Below are positions 36,131 to 44,999 of a stretch of 64,000 nucleotides of DNA, one piece after another. The position numbers and the translations under genes are program-made. This stretch comes from Acidobacteriota bacterium (GTDB taxonomy: Bacteria > Acidobacteriota > Vicinamibacteria > Vicinamibacterales > Vicinamibacteraceae): the NCBI GenBank assembly GCA_020845575.1, contig JADLFL010000001.1, positions 1 to 64,000 of the forward strand, written 5' to 3'. The notes below the pieces were generated by a model, which saw only the letters and a program-made list of their open reading frames with translations, was not told where the DNA came from and did no database searches. Numbering within the stretch: the stretch's first letter is position 1; every line of letters begins with the position of its first letter.

Positions 36131-37564
36131 TCAGCGTGTGCCGAGCCGCGCGATGTCCACCTGCTGCCCAGCGGCCATGACCATCCTGACGTGGCGGATG
36201 GCGCGGATGTCGTCGGCAGGATTTCCGTCGACGACGAGGAGGTCCGCTGCCGCACCCTGACGGATCGCACCGAGATCCGTGCCGCCGACGCCGAGGAATG
36301 CCGCCGCATTGGTGGTGCCCGCCGTCAGCGCCTGCGCGGGTGTGAGTCCGCTCTCCACCAGCAGTTCGAGTTCGCGCCATGGCGCTTCGCCGCGGCCGGC
36401 GTGTGGCACCTCCGTGTGTCCGCCCATCACGATGCGCGCACCGTTGTCGTGCAGCCGCCGCACGAGCGCCTGCATGCGCGCGAACCCTTCCGCGCGTCGC
36501 GCTGCCGAAAGAGTAGAGCCCGCCGGCACGGCGTCTGTCGGTCGTCGCTCGAAGACTGCGAGCGTCGCGTCGACGAACGGGCGCGTGCGTGCCACGACTG
36601 CATAGAGCCGTTTCGCATCCGGTCCGTCGAGATCGATCTCGGCGAAGAGCGCGTAGCGACCGTCGCGGCGCGCACCGTTGTCGGCGAGGACGGCCTGGCG
36701 GTAGCGTTCGGCCTGCATCGGCGAGGCGATCGCCGTGCCGAATGACGTGATGTGCTCGATGCCCGTCATCCCGGCGTCGAGCAGGTCGCGCGCGTCGAGG
36801 ATCTCCAGATGCGCGGTGCTCGGCACACCGCGCGTCCGGCACGTGTCGATGACGGCGAGCGCACTGGCGAGCGACAGGCGGAAGTAGATCTTGATCGCCG
36901 TCGCACCGCCGTCGATCGCGCGCTCCACCTGTCGGCGCGCTTCCTGCGGGTCGCGTGCGACGACCGCGTCGGCGGGATACGCGGGTCGCTCGCCGTCGAT
37001 GTGCGGGCCGGTGAGGAAGAGCCGCGGACCGGGCAGTCGCTCGTCGGCGATGAGGCGCCGGAGAGGCTCGTGTACTTCGAGCCACTCACCCGGATCGCGG
37101 AACGCCGTGATCCCGTGCGCGAGCTGCCGCAACGCCATCGCCGGGTCTTCCTCGATATGGAAGTGGCAGTCGATGAGGCCGGGCAGGATGGTGCCCCCGT
37201 CGATCCGCGTGACGGACGCGCCGTCCGGGATCGGCACATGACCGACCGCGCCAGCGGCAACGATGCGTCCGTCGAGCACGACGACCCGCGCGCCGTTGTC
37301 GGTGATGAGACGCGTCCCGTCGAACAACCGCCGCGCCTCGATCGCCACGCGCCCCGGCGCCGCCGCTTGCCCCGCCCACGCACCACGCGTGCCGACAACA
37401 GCCCCCGCCGCCGCGAGCCCCCACCTCAGAATCGCGCGTCGTGACGGCCCGGTGCCGGGCCGTGCATCGCACTGCCGTCCGGTGCCCGGTGCCCGCTGCC
37501 CGGTACCCGGCTGTGCCTTCCCCGGTTGCCGGTTGCCCGTTGCCGGTTGCCGGTCCCCCCTCAC
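36131..37564 (-). CDS. Amidohydrolase family protein with Tat signal and repeat-coded N-terminal extension
   Basis: A 477-residue metal-dependent amidohydrolase of the imidazolonepropionase/urease-like class. Visible motifs are [16 protein letters not shown] (HxH metal site), [13 protein letters not shown] (Lys region), [18 protein letters not shown] and [17 protein letters not shown] twin-arginine signal SRRAILRWG begins at residue 41. The only usable start in frame is GTG 37564, which overlaps the MFS stop as GTGA, the coupling used repeatedly in this window. The first 40 residues (for example [11 protein letters not shown]) are then encoded by heptamer repeat DNA. Substrate unknown; coupling to an MFS transporter suggests uptake and hydrolysis of the same small molecule. 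Confidence 0.83.
   Translation of the reverse strand: MRGDRQPATGNRQPGKAQPGTGQRAPGTGRQCDARPGTGPSRRAILRWGLAAAGAVVGTRGAWAGQAAAPGRVAIEARRLFDGTRLITDNGARVVVLDGRIVAAGAVGHVPIPDGASVTRIDGGTILPGLIDCHFHIEEDPAMALRQLAHGITAFRDPGEWLEVHEPLRRLIADERLPGPRLFLTGPHIDGERPAYPADAVVARDPQEARRQVERAIDGGATAIKIYFRLSLASALAVIDTCRTRGVPSTAHLEILDARDLLDAGMTGIEHITSFGTAIASPMQAERYRQAVLADNGARRDGRYALFAEIDLDGPDAKRLYAVVARTRPFVDATLAVFERRPTDAVPAGSTLSAARRAEGFARMQALVRRLHDNGARIVMGGHTEVPHAGRGEAPWRELELLVESGLTPAQALTAGTTNAAAFLGVGGTDLGAIRQGAAADLLVVDGNPADDIRAIRHVRMVMAAGQQVDIARLGTR
37466..37556. repeat. Heptamer array within the start of the amidohydrolase gene
   Basis: Units GTGCCCG, CTGCCCG and GTACCCG, followed by GGTTGCC units, occupy the junction between the MFS and amidohydrolase genes. 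If the amidohydrolase begins at GTG 37564 the array is translated as its N-terminal tail. Confidence 0.85.
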
Positions 37565-38844
37565 ACCTCCCTCACCAACCCCGCCCGTGTGGCGGCCGTG
37601 TTGCGGACGAGCGTGAGCATGGCGAGCAGCGCGAACCATGGAACGATGCTGGCACCGATCATCACGGGAGTGAAGGAGTACTCGTCGGCCATCCAGCCCG
37701 TGAGGTAGATCGCGGCGATCGTCCCGAGGCCGGCGCCGGTGCCGCCCAAGCCGCTCACGGACGCCACTGACGCGGAATCGTAGAGGTCGGCCGGCAGGTT
37801 GAGCACGACTGTCGAGAACGCCGCGTAGGCGAACGTGGAGACGGCGAAGCACGCGATGATCGCGGGCAGCGACACGACCCACAGCGTCGGCACGAGCATG
37901 GTCATGCCGATGGCGCCCATCACGCCGATCGCCTTGCGCGCCGCGCCAACGGACCAGCCGCGCGCGATGAGGCGGCTCGACACGCCGCCACCGAAGAAGT
38001 TGCCCGCGTCGGCGGCAAGGAACGGCACCCAGAACGCGAGCAGCCCTTCCTCGATGCTGAAGCCACGGCTTACGAGATAGATGGCGAACCAGTCGGTGAT
38101 GAAGAACCACACCGGATCCGTGAAGGTCTTCGAGAGCACGTAGCCCCACGTCTGCGGCAGCCTGATCAGCGTGCGATAGGGGAGCGCCGTGCCCGTTGCG
38201 TGCTCGGCGGCGTCGAGTGCCTTGTCGCGCCGCAGCATCTCGCGTTCCTCATCGGTGATGAGCGGGTGCGCGTCGGGCTTGCGGTAGAGCAGGAGGAACA
38301 GCGCGAGCCAGACGAAGCCGAGGGCGCCCGTGATGATGAACGCCGGCCGCCAGCTCCCGAACGCCGCGTAGAGCGACAGCACCAGCCACGGTGCGATGGC
38401 GGCGCCCACCGACGAGCCGCTGTCGAAGAGCGCGACGGCCCAACCGGACTCGCGTCGGGGGAACCACTCGGAGACGGCCTTGGTCGCACCGGGCCAGTTG
38501 GCGGCTTCGCCGAGACCCAGCAGGAAGCGCGCGCCCATGAACGACCCCAGGCCCGTCGCCATCGATGTGGCCATCGCCGCCACGGAGTACCACGCCACGC
38601 CGAACGCCAGGCCGTTGCGGGTGCCCAGCTTGTCGATCACGCGCCCCGCGATCGTCTGGCCGACGGCGTAGGCGACGCGAAACGCGATGAGCACGCGGGC
38701 GAAGTCGGCGTTGCTCCACTCGTAGAGGCGCTTGAGCTCCGGTGCGAGCACGGCCAGCGTCTGCCTGTCGATGTAGTTGATGACCGTCGACAGGAACAAC
38801 AGTCCGCCGATGTACCACCGCAGCCCGCGTACACGACGCGCCAT
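37561..38844 (-). CDS. MFS transporter (ACS/ExuT-like)
   Basis: A 427-residue twelve-helix major facilitator. The first helix region [20 protein letters not shown] and the loop [16 protein letters not shown] fit the anion:cation symporter branch (hexuronate, tartrate and other organic acid transporters). [26 protein letters not shown] is also typical of that branch. AGGAGA precedes the ATG. The stop overlaps the amidohydrolase start (GTGA). Substrate probably an organic acid or sugar acid. Confidence 0.92.
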   Translation of the reverse strand: MARRVRGLRWYIGGLLFLSTVINYIDRQTLAVLAPELKRLYEWSNADFARVLIAFRVAYAVGQTIAGRVIDKLGTRNGLAFGVAWYSVAAMATSMATGLGSFMGARFLLGLGEAANWPGATKAVSEWFPRRESGWAVALFDSGSSVGAAIAPWLVLSLYAAFGSWRPAFIITGALGFVWLALFLLLYRKPDAHPLITDEEREMLRRDKALDAAEHATGTALPYRTLIRLPQTWGYVLSKTFTDPVWFFITDWFAIYLVSRGFSIEEGLLAFWVPFLAADAGNFFGGGVSSRLIARGWSVGAARKAIGVMGAIGMTMLVPTLWVVSLPAIIACFAVSTFAYAAFSTVVLNLPADLYDSASVASVSGLGGTGAGLGTIAAIYLTGWMADEYSFTPVMIGASIVPWFALLAMLTLVRNTAATRAGLVREV

Positions 38845-38962
38845 GCCGTCTCCTCGCGATGAACCACCTCCGCCCGGGCGCGCGGGCCTCGCGGACGCAC
38901 GGCACGGCCGTTTGCAGAAAACGCGTGAAGCTTAGCGCACGGCTCGGGTAATCTGCTCGGTC

Positions 38963-40648
38963 ATGGCCGCTCGTCGTCCCCCTCGTCGTGTCCTGGTCAC
39001 CCGCGCGCTGCTCGCGCTGGTGATGTCCGCACTCGTCGTCGCCATGCCCGGCGCGCAGGCGCCGCGCACCGCGGCGACCGCCGCAGCGCGCGCCGGCGAT
39101 CAGCCTGTGAAGCTCGTGTTGCTCGTGGCCGTCGACCAGTTCAGGGCCGACTACCTCACGCGCTTCGGCGCGCCGCGTGCCGGCCTGCGCACGCTGGTGA
39201 CGCGCGGCGCCGTGTTCACCAACGCGTACCTCGAGCACGGACACACGGTGACGGCCGTCGGCCACTCGACGATGCTCACGGGCGCGACTCCGTCGGTGAG
39301 CGGCATCATCGCGAACTCGTGGTACGAGCGATCGACGAAGGGTAATGTCGAGAGCGTCACCGACGCCACCGTCCGCATCGTCGGCGGCGAGGGGTCGGCG
39401 CCGGGCGTGTCGCCGCGTCGCCTGCTCGTGACGACGCTCGGCGATCAGCTGAAGCTGGCATCACCGGCGGCACCGGGCTCGTCCGAGGCGCCGCGGGTGA
39501 TCGGCATCTCGATCAAGGACCGGAGCGCGATCCTGCCGTCGGGGCACGCGGCGGACGCGGCGTACTTCGTGCGCAACGGCAAGTTCGTCACCAGTTCCTA
39601 CTATCGCGACGCGCTGCCCGCGTGGGTGGAGGCCGTCAACGCGAAGGACCTGATCGGGAGCCAGGCAGGGAAGCGGTGGGAGTTCGAGGGGGGCGTCCAC
39701 GAGTATCCGGCCGAGCCGGGCTCACGCCTGACGACGGACGTGCTGACGGGGCCCGTCGGCAACGAACTGGTGCTCGCGATGGCCGCCGGGGCGCTCGAGC
39801 ACGAGCGACTCGGGCAGCGCGGCGTGACGGACGTCCTCACGGTGAGCTTCTCGGCCAACGACTCGGTCGGTCACAAGTACGGGCCCGAGTCTCCGGAGGT
39901 CCGCGACATGACGGCGCAGGTCGATCGGCAGATCCAGCGTCTCTTCGACGAGATCGAGAAACGCGTCGGCCTTGCGAACGTGCTTGTCGCCTTCACGGCC
40001 GATCACGGCGCGCTGCCGCTGCCCGAAGCCATCACGGCGCTGCGCATCCCCGGGGGCCGGTTCAAGGCGCAACTCGTGCAGGATGCCGTCGAGGCGGCGC
40101 TCGACGCGCGATTCGGCCAGGCCACGTGGGTCGAGAGCATGTCGCTGCCGCAGATCTACCTGAATCACGCGTTGCTCGCCGAGAAGAAGATCGAGCCGGT
40201 GCTGGCGCGTCGCGTGGCGGCCGAGGCGGCGGCCACCGTGCCGCACGTCGCGCGCACCTATACGCGTGACGCGATCGTCAACGGGCAGATGGAAGGCGAC
40301 CACATCTCCGAACTCGTCGTCCGTGCGTACCATCGCGAGCGGTCCGGCGATCTGTTCGTGGTGCTCGAGCCGAACTGGACGACGGCCACGACCGGGACGT
40401 CGCACGGCACCCCGTACGGATACGACGCGCACATCCCGCTCATCATCATGGGCCCGGGCGTGAAGCCCGGCACGTACCCGCGCAACGTGGCGCTCAACGA
40501 TCTCGCGCCGACACTGGCGACGGTGCTCGGCGTCGAGCCGCCCAATGGATCGCAGGGGCACGCGATTGCCGACGCGATTCGCGGGGGCGCGCGCGCGGTG
40601 TTGCCGCTGCCGGCCAAGAAGCCCGCGGCGCACGCCGGCACGCCGTGA
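38963..40648 (+). CDS. Alkaline phosphatase superfamily protein (PafA-like), exported
   Basis: A 561-residue enzyme with signal peptide (cleavage near PGAQA). It matches the type I phosphodiesterase/alkaline phosphatase group. KLVLLVAVDQFRADYLTRFG carries the first metal Asp, and HGHTVTAVGHSTMLTGATP carries the Thr/Ser nucleophile region. The remaining metal ligands are in FSANDSVGHKYGPES, AFTADHGALPLPE and TSHGTPYGYDAHIPLI. Probably a periplasmic phosphomonoesterase for phosphate scavenging. The stop overlaps the arfB start (GTGA). Confidence 0.9.
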   Translation: MAARRPPRRVLVTRALLALVMSALVVAMPGAQAPRTAATAAARAGDQPVKLVLLVAVDQFRADYLTRFGAPRAGLRTLVTRGAVFTNAYLEHGHTVTAVGHSTMLTGATPSVSGIIANSWYERSTKGNVESVTDATVRIVGGEGSAPGVSPRRLLVTTLGDQLKLASPAAPGSSEAPRVIGISIKDRSAILPSGHAADAAYFVRNGKFVTSSYYRDALPAWVEAVNAKDLIGSQAGKRWEFEGGVHEYPAEPGSRLTTDVLTGPVGNELVLAMAAGALEHERLGQRGVTDVLTVSFSANDSVGHKYGPESPEVRDMTAQVDRQIQRLFDEIEKRVGLANVLVAFTADHGALPLPEAITALRIPGGRFKAQLVQDAVEAALDARFGQATWVESMSLPQIYLNHALLAEKKIEPVLARRVAAEAAATVPHVARTYTRDAIVNGQMEGDHISELVVRAYHRERSGDLFVVLEPNWTTATTGTSHGTPYGYDAHIPLIIMGPGVKPGTYPRNVALNDLAPTLATVLGVEPPNGSQGHAIADAIRGGARAVLPLPAKKPAAHAGTP

Positions 40649-41064
40649 TTCGCGTCTCCGACGCGATCGTCCTGCACGAACGCGAGCTCGAAGAGCGCTT
40701 CGTCCGCGCGTCCGGGCCCGGCGGGCAGAACGTCAACAAGGTCTCGACGGCCGTGCAGTTGCGCGTGGACGTCTCGTCCACCACGCTCCCGGCTGCTGTC
40801 AAGGCGCGCCTCATCAGGCTCGCGGGCACGCGCGTGACGGGCGAGGGCGTGCTCGTCATCGAAGCGCGCGAGTACCGCACGCAGGCGCAGAATCGCGTCG
40901 CCGCGCGCGAGCGGCTCGCCGCGCTGCTGGAGCAGGCCGCCACGCCGCCGCGCCCGCGCCACGAGACGCGCCCCACGCGCGCGTCGAAGGTGCGGCGCCT
41001 CGAAGACAAACAGAAGCGCGGCGACGTCAAGCGCGCCCGCCGCTCCCGCGACGACGACCCGTAG
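40645..41064 (+). CDS. arfB: Alternative ribosome-rescue factor ArfB (YaeJ-type)
   Basis: A 139-residue peptidyl-tRNA hydrolase that frees stalled ribosomes. The GGQ motif is at residues 26-28 in ASGPGGQNVNKV, and the C-terminal tail is strongly basic (KVRRLEDKQKRG and KRARRSR), as needed to enter the empty mRNA channel. No codon-recognition domain, so not a release factor. The start is a GTG that overlaps the upstream phosphatase gene by 4 nt. Confidence 0.94.
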   Translation: MIRVSDAIVLHERELEERFVRASGPGGQNVNKVSTAVQLRVDVSSTTLPAAVKARLIRLAGTRVTGEGVLVIEAREYRTQAQNRVAARERLAALLEQAATPPRPRHETRPTRASKVRRLEDKQKRGDVKRARRSRDDDP

Positions 41065-41118
41065 GGCCGAGGCCGCCGGAACGCCCGACCTCCTGCACGG
41101 CATCGGAGGTATGCTGAC

Positions 41119-41622
41119 GTGGTGTTCGCGTTTGGCGACGTCCTTCGACTGCTGGAGCGTCTGAAGACGGAAGGCGTGGTCGTGGACTACGCGATTGCGG
41201 GTGCCATGGCCGCCAACTTCTGGGACGAGGCCGTGGCGACACAGGATCTCGACGTCGTGGTGATCGTTTCCGAGTCCGACTCGCCGCTCGATCCGTTGCG
41301 CCCGATCTTCGACCGTCTCCCGGAGGCCGCGTACCCGCGCAGGGGGGAGCACATCGAGATCGCAGGCGTACCGGTACAGTTCCTTCCCGCGTGGAATGCG
41401 CGTGTCGCGACTGCCGTGCGCGACGCACACGAAGGACCGTACGATCCGGAAGACGGTGATGGCCCGCGTCTCAGAGTGATGACGCCCACTCATCTCGCGG
41501 CGATCTGGCTGGCCGACGCAAGTGCGCTGACCCCGCGTCGACGCGAGCGAATCGCACGGTTTCGCGAAGCCGCTCTGATCGATGAGGCCCTGCTGCAGCG
41601 GCTACTGCCGGACCACGCATGA
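41119..41622 (+). CDS. Nucleotidyltransferase-fold protein (AbiEii/MNT-like)
   Basis: A 167-residue protein with a minimal nucleotidyltransferase pattern: VDYAIAGAMAANFW followed by TQDLDVVVIV, in which Asp43 and Asp45 would bind metal. A third acidic candidate is harder to place. GGAGGT 8 nt upstream supports the GTG at 41119. Its stop overlaps the next small gene (ATGA). NTase plus small-partner pairs are often toxin-antitoxin modules, or small adenylyl-/nucleotidyl-modifying systems; that role is inferred from architecture only. Confidence 0.78.
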   Translation: MVFAFGDVLRLLERLKTEGVVVDYAIAGAMAANFWDEAVATQDLDVVVIVSESDSPLDPLRPIFDRLPEAAYPRRGEHIEIAGVPVQFLPAWNARVATAVRDAHEGPYDPEDGDGPRLRVMTPTHLAAIWLADASALTPRRRERIARFREAALIDEALLQRLLPDHA

Positions 41623-41804
41623 CCGATGCCCGACGATACTTCGACGCGAAAGCGGTCTGGCATGCCGAGCAGCGGCGGCTGGCGCCGAAAGAGAAGGTGG
41701 CGATCGTGCTGAAGCTGCAGCAGCGTGAAGTGGAGTTGAACCGCGCCCGCGCCGCTGCCGGACGACCGACACGACCGATGGTCGTCTGGAACGTCAAGCC
41801 GTAG
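41619..41804 (+). CDS. Small partner protein of the nucleotidyltransferase
   Basis: A 61-residue charged helical protein (AVWHAEQRRLAPKEKVAIVL, LQQREVELNRARAAAGRP). I recall similar short proteins following nucleotidyltransferases elsewhere, but the family has no name I can give. The start overlaps the NTase stop by 4 nt, so the two products are made together and probably bind each other. Confidence 0.7.
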   Translation: MTDARRYFDAKAVWHAEQRRLAPKEKVAIVLKLQQREVELNRARAAAGRPTRPMVVWNVKP

Positions 41805-41883
41805 CGGGAATGCCGCGATGCCAGGGGCAATGACACCAGGCGCGTCGTGGGACCGTTCGCACGCACCTCTCCCGTAGATGTAG

Positions 41884-41904
41884 GGGCACCCCTTGTGGGT
41901 GCCC
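41884..41904. repeat. Interspersed hairpin GGGCACCC-CTTGT-GGGTGCCC
   Basis: Identical in stem and loop to 12929-12949. Sits between the convergent small-partner gene and the permease pseudogene. Confidence 0.75.
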
Positions 41905-41926
41905 GGTGCCGTAGCGCGAAGACAGA

Positions 41927-42300
41927 TCAGTCGTTGCGGAGGGCGATCAGTGGGTCGACTGACGCTGCGCGGCGTGCGGGAGGCCGGCGGCGACGAGGGC
42001 GGTGGCGGCGAGGGTAGCCAGCGCCAGGGCGAACACACCGGCGTCGTGCGCGGGGACTTCGGACAGGAACGCTTCGATCGCCGCGCCGAAGAACCACGCG
42101 CCGATGAGGCCGATCGCGAGGCCTGCCGTCACGAGCACGCCGGCACGGTCGAGGATCATGGCGAGGATGCTGCGCGGTGCGGCACCGAGTGCCATGCGCA
42201 GGCCGATCTCGCGTGTGTGCTGCGCCACCGCGTAACTCACCACGCCATACAGGCCGATCGCCGCGATGAGCAAGCCCACGCCACGGTCGGTCAGGTTATC
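41927..42300 (-). pseudogene. C-terminal remnant of an ADOP/MacB-type FtsX permease, frameshifted
   Basis: About 115 codons match the last part of large ABC-type permeases of the acidobacterial ADOP family: IGLYGVVSYAVAQHTREIGL, RMALGAAPRSILAMIL. The first frame then stops at 41947 in a non-homologous tail. A different frame over the same bases reads PARRAASVDPLIALRND and ends at TGA 41927-41929, the canonical C-terminus of this family. So a frameshift has occurred near 41985. More than 700 upstream residues are missing, and the break is at the heptamer repeats 42301-42336. Confidence 0.85.
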
Positions 42301-42336
42301 CGGTGCCCGGTGCCCGTCATTCATCATTCGTCATTA
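42301..42336. repeat. Composite heptamer repeat (GTGCCCG and CATTCGT units)
   Basis: CGGTGCCCGGTGCCCG is followed directly by TCATTCATCATTCGTCATT. Both unit types are the ones seen at 31598-31772. It marks the truncated 5' edge of the permease pseudogene and touches the 3' end of the amidohydrolase gene. Confidence 0.85.
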
Positions 42337-43524
42337 CCGCGGCAGCCCCGGTGTCACGCGGAGCGCGTTGGCGTAGTAGACCTTCTTCAGCACCGCGTCT
42401 GGGAGTTCCATGCCGTACAGCTTCCAGAAGGCGTGGTAGTTGCGGTAGTAGTCGAAGTACTCGTCGCCGGTTTCGAAGACGCGCCAGTAGTACGGGTACT
42501 CGCGCGGCGCGTAGGCGTCCTTGCCGAACAGGATGCGGTCCTGGTACTTGATGAAGAACGCGCGCGCCGACCGCGGGGCGCGGCCGAATTCGTAAAGGAC
42601 GGCTGACACTTCGAGCACCATGTTCGGCAGCGCGTCGAGCGCGGCGGCGGCGCGCTTCAGGTCGTGGCCGTAGTAGCCGAAGTGCGCGGCGATGTACCGC
42701 GTCTTCGGATTGGCGGCGAACATCCGCTCGCGTTCGCCGATGAGATCCTCGAACGACGGCTGTCCCGGCGCGTTGTTGCGGCGGCTCGGGAAGAGCGCCA
42801 GTTCCAGCCACCGCTCGTTGCGGTAGTCCATCGGCGCGAAGAACTCCATGGGTTCCGCCGTGTGGATCAACACGGGGATGTCGAGCCGCGCGCAGGCCTG
42901 CCACACCGGGTTCAGCACCGGGTCGTCGAGCTTCAGGCGGCTGCCATCGCTGCGGCGCGTGGTGAGCCCGAGGTTCTTGAAGATCTTCAGGCCGATCGCG
43001 CCGTTGCGGACCGAAGCCTCGAGATCGGCCACCGCCTTCCCGGCCCAGCCCGGCGCGTCGGCGCCGTCCCAGTTCACGTTGGCGAACACGCGGAAACGAT
43101 CGGGATAGGCGCTCGCCTTGATGAAGTCCGTCTTCTGCTTGATGGCGTCCGGACTCGCGCCGCCGCTGAGGTTCACGAGCACGCGCACGTTCAGCGCGTC
43201 GAGCTCGCCGATCAGGCGTTCGATGTTCTCGGCTGTCGGCCCCGTGTGACTGTGGATGTCGACGACAGGGAACTTCGCCCTGGGCACCAGGTGCGTCTCT
43301 GTCACCAGCGTCGAGCGTGGACGGTAGTCGAGGATGCTCGGCGCCGGCAGTTCCGGCGCCTGGCATCGTCCGGCGCGCACTTCCGTCGTGCCTGGTGGAC
43401 ACTGCCCGTTGGCGTCAGGCGCGGTTGCGGATCCGCCGCCGCGAGGCTGTGCGACGACGCCGAGCGTGACGGCGATGATGGCGAGCGCGATGAAGCCGAC
43501 GAGGGGAGAGCGGTCCGTGGCCAT
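42334..43524 (-). CDS. Amidohydrolase 2 (TIM-barrel) family protein, exported or anchored
   Basis: A 396-residue protein. An N-terminal hydrophobic segment (VGFIALAIIAVTLGVVA) is followed by a Cys-containing linker (GQCPPGTTEVRAGRCQAP) and a COG2159-type amidohydrolase domain. The domain shows FPVVDIHSHTGP with the HxH metal motif, GLKIFKNLGL, PVLIHTAEPM, TRYIAAHFGYYGHD, and ILFGKDAYAP with the terminal Asp. Such enzymes hydrolyse or decarboxylate small cyclic compounds; substrate not inferable. Confidence 0.88.
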   Translation of the reverse strand: MATDRSPLVGFIALAIIAVTLGVVAQPRGGGSATAPDANGQCPPGTTEVRAGRCQAPELPAPSILDYRPRSTLVTETHLVPRAKFPVVDIHSHTGPTAENIERLIGELDALNVRVLVNLSGGASPDAIKQKTDFIKASAYPDRFRVFANVNWDGADAPGWAGKAVADLEASVRNGAIGLKIFKNLGLTTRRSDGSRLKLDDPVLNPVWQACARLDIPVLIHTAEPMEFFAPMDYRNERWLELALFPSRRNNAPGQPSFEDLIGERERMFAANPKTRYIAAHFGYYGHDLKRAAAALDALPNMVLEVSAVLYEFGRAPRSARAFFIKYQDRILFGKDAYAPREYPYYWRVFETGDEYFDYYRNYHAFWKLYGMELPDAVLKKVYYANALRVTPGLPR

Positions 43525-43613
43525 GGGCAGACTCTACCCCGGCTGTCGTCCCGCGGCGAACGGGTGACGCGCATTCGTCCCGGATCCGTGGCGCCACCCG
43601 CGCGGATGTGCGT

Positions 43614-43705
43614 ATGCTTGAGCTTCACTGGACCCACATGCACGACCACTGGTCCGACGTCCGCCGCATCTTCCTGGAAGCCTCCGAGCGCGACGGAGGC
43701 GCGTC

Positions 43706-43709
<4 letters not shown>
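43614..43709 (+). CDS. Possible 31-residue leader peptide coupled to ECF sigma gene
   Basis: ATG 43614 opens MLELHWTHMHDHW followed by SDVRRIFLEASERDGGAS and a stop that overlaps the sigma factor's GTG as GTGA. The phrase HWSDVRRIFLEASE resembles the first residues of acidobacterial Ser/Thr kinases that often accompany this sigma type, so it could be a kinase remnant. It could instead be a small coupled leader. No ribosome site stands out. Confidence 0.4.
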
Positions 43710-44281
<572 letters not shown>

Positions 44282-44291
44282 CGTCCTCCCG

Positions 44292-44310
44292 GCGGGGACC
44301 GTGGCCCCGC
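44292..44310 (+). terminator. Hairpin GCGGGG-ACCGTGG-CCCCGC after sigma gene
   Basis: A 6-bp GC stem with 7-nt loop begins 10 nt after the sigma factor stop, followed by TCCTTCCTCGTTT. Possible terminator or attenuator between the sigma gene and the giant-protein genes. Confidence 0.4.
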
Positions 44311-44347
44311 TCCTTCCTCGTTTGCGCATTGTCTAGTTGAAGAACTC

Positions 44348-44361
44348 GCTCATCCATGAGC
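44348..44361. promoter_or_regulatory. Palindrome GCTCATCCATGAGC before the HTH gene
   Basis: A perfect 6+2+6 palindrome 14 nt upstream of ATG 44376, in a stretch of lower GC than its surroundings. Candidate operator for the adjacent HTH protein or for the downstream giant operon. Confidence 0.35.
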
Positions 44362-44375
44362 TCTTCGGTGGACAA

Positions 44376-44999
44376 ATGTCATTTGATGCGAAGACAAACG
44401 ATAGCGATCGGCGCGCCCACGTAGTTGCGGCGGGTGAGCCGACTCACCAATTGAACGCGCAGGGACGCCTGCGCGGCACCGAAGCGGACCGCGCGCGGCT
44501 CCAGGCGTGGGCGCGTTCCACGACGGCGCCGCACAGGCTCGTCCTGCGCAGCCAGATCGTCCTGCATCTGCTCGATGGGCGCAGTCAGGTGAGCGTGGCG
44601 CGTCTGCTCGGCGTGTCGCGCGACACCGTGTGCCGCTGGGAGCGTCGCTTCGCTGTCGAGGGGGTCGACGCCCTTCGACACGACAGGCCCGGACGCGGTC
44701 GTCGTCCGGGACGCAACGCCACGCATGTCGCCCGCGTGGTCGAGGCCCTGCGCACGTCGCCGACGGGCTCGTGGAGCGTGCGCCGACTCGCCGCGCACGT
44801 GGGCATCAGCGCCGCGTCGGTGCAGCGCATCTGGCGCGACGTCGAGCGCCGCGGCGCGCAGTCGGAGTCGCTGTCAGGACAAATCGTGAGTCGCGACACC
44901 CGCGCGGTGGCGTCGCTCGCTGGCAAGGACCTTGCCTCTCGCGGTCGTGATCTCGTGCGTCGCTCCACCGTGTCTCAGGAAGAGTCCCCATGTCGATGA
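44376..44999 (+). CDS. DNA-binding protein with IS630-like tandem HTH domains, no transposase core
   Basis: A 207-residue protein. The middle carries two helix-turn-helix units like the N-terminal half of IS630 transposases: SVARLLGVSRDTVCRWERRF followed by EGVDALRHDRPGRGRRPG, then SVRRLAAHVGISAASVQRIW. The DDE catalytic domain that should follow is absent; instead there is an unrelated 45-residue tail (ending STVSQEESPCR) that overlaps the next gene by 10 nt. It looks like a domesticated regulator. ATG 44376 is preferred; a TTG at 44337 would add 13 residues. Position ahead of the giant-protein genes suggests it regulates them. Confidence 0.75.
   Translation: MSFDAKTNDSDRRAHVVAAGEPTHQLNAQGRLRGTEADRARLQAWARSTTAPHRLVLRSQIVLHLLDGRSQVSVARLLGVSRDTVCRWERRFAVEGVDALRHDRPGRGRRPGRNATHVARVVEALRTSPTGSWSVRRLAAHVGISAASVQRIWRDVERRGAQSESLSGQIVSRDTRAVASLAGKDLASRGRDLVRRSTVSQEESPCR

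Noticed and set aside
44376-44999. Active IS630 insertion sequence
   Set aside because: No DDE catalytic domain, no terminal inverted repeats and no TA duplication seen; only the HTH part is present.
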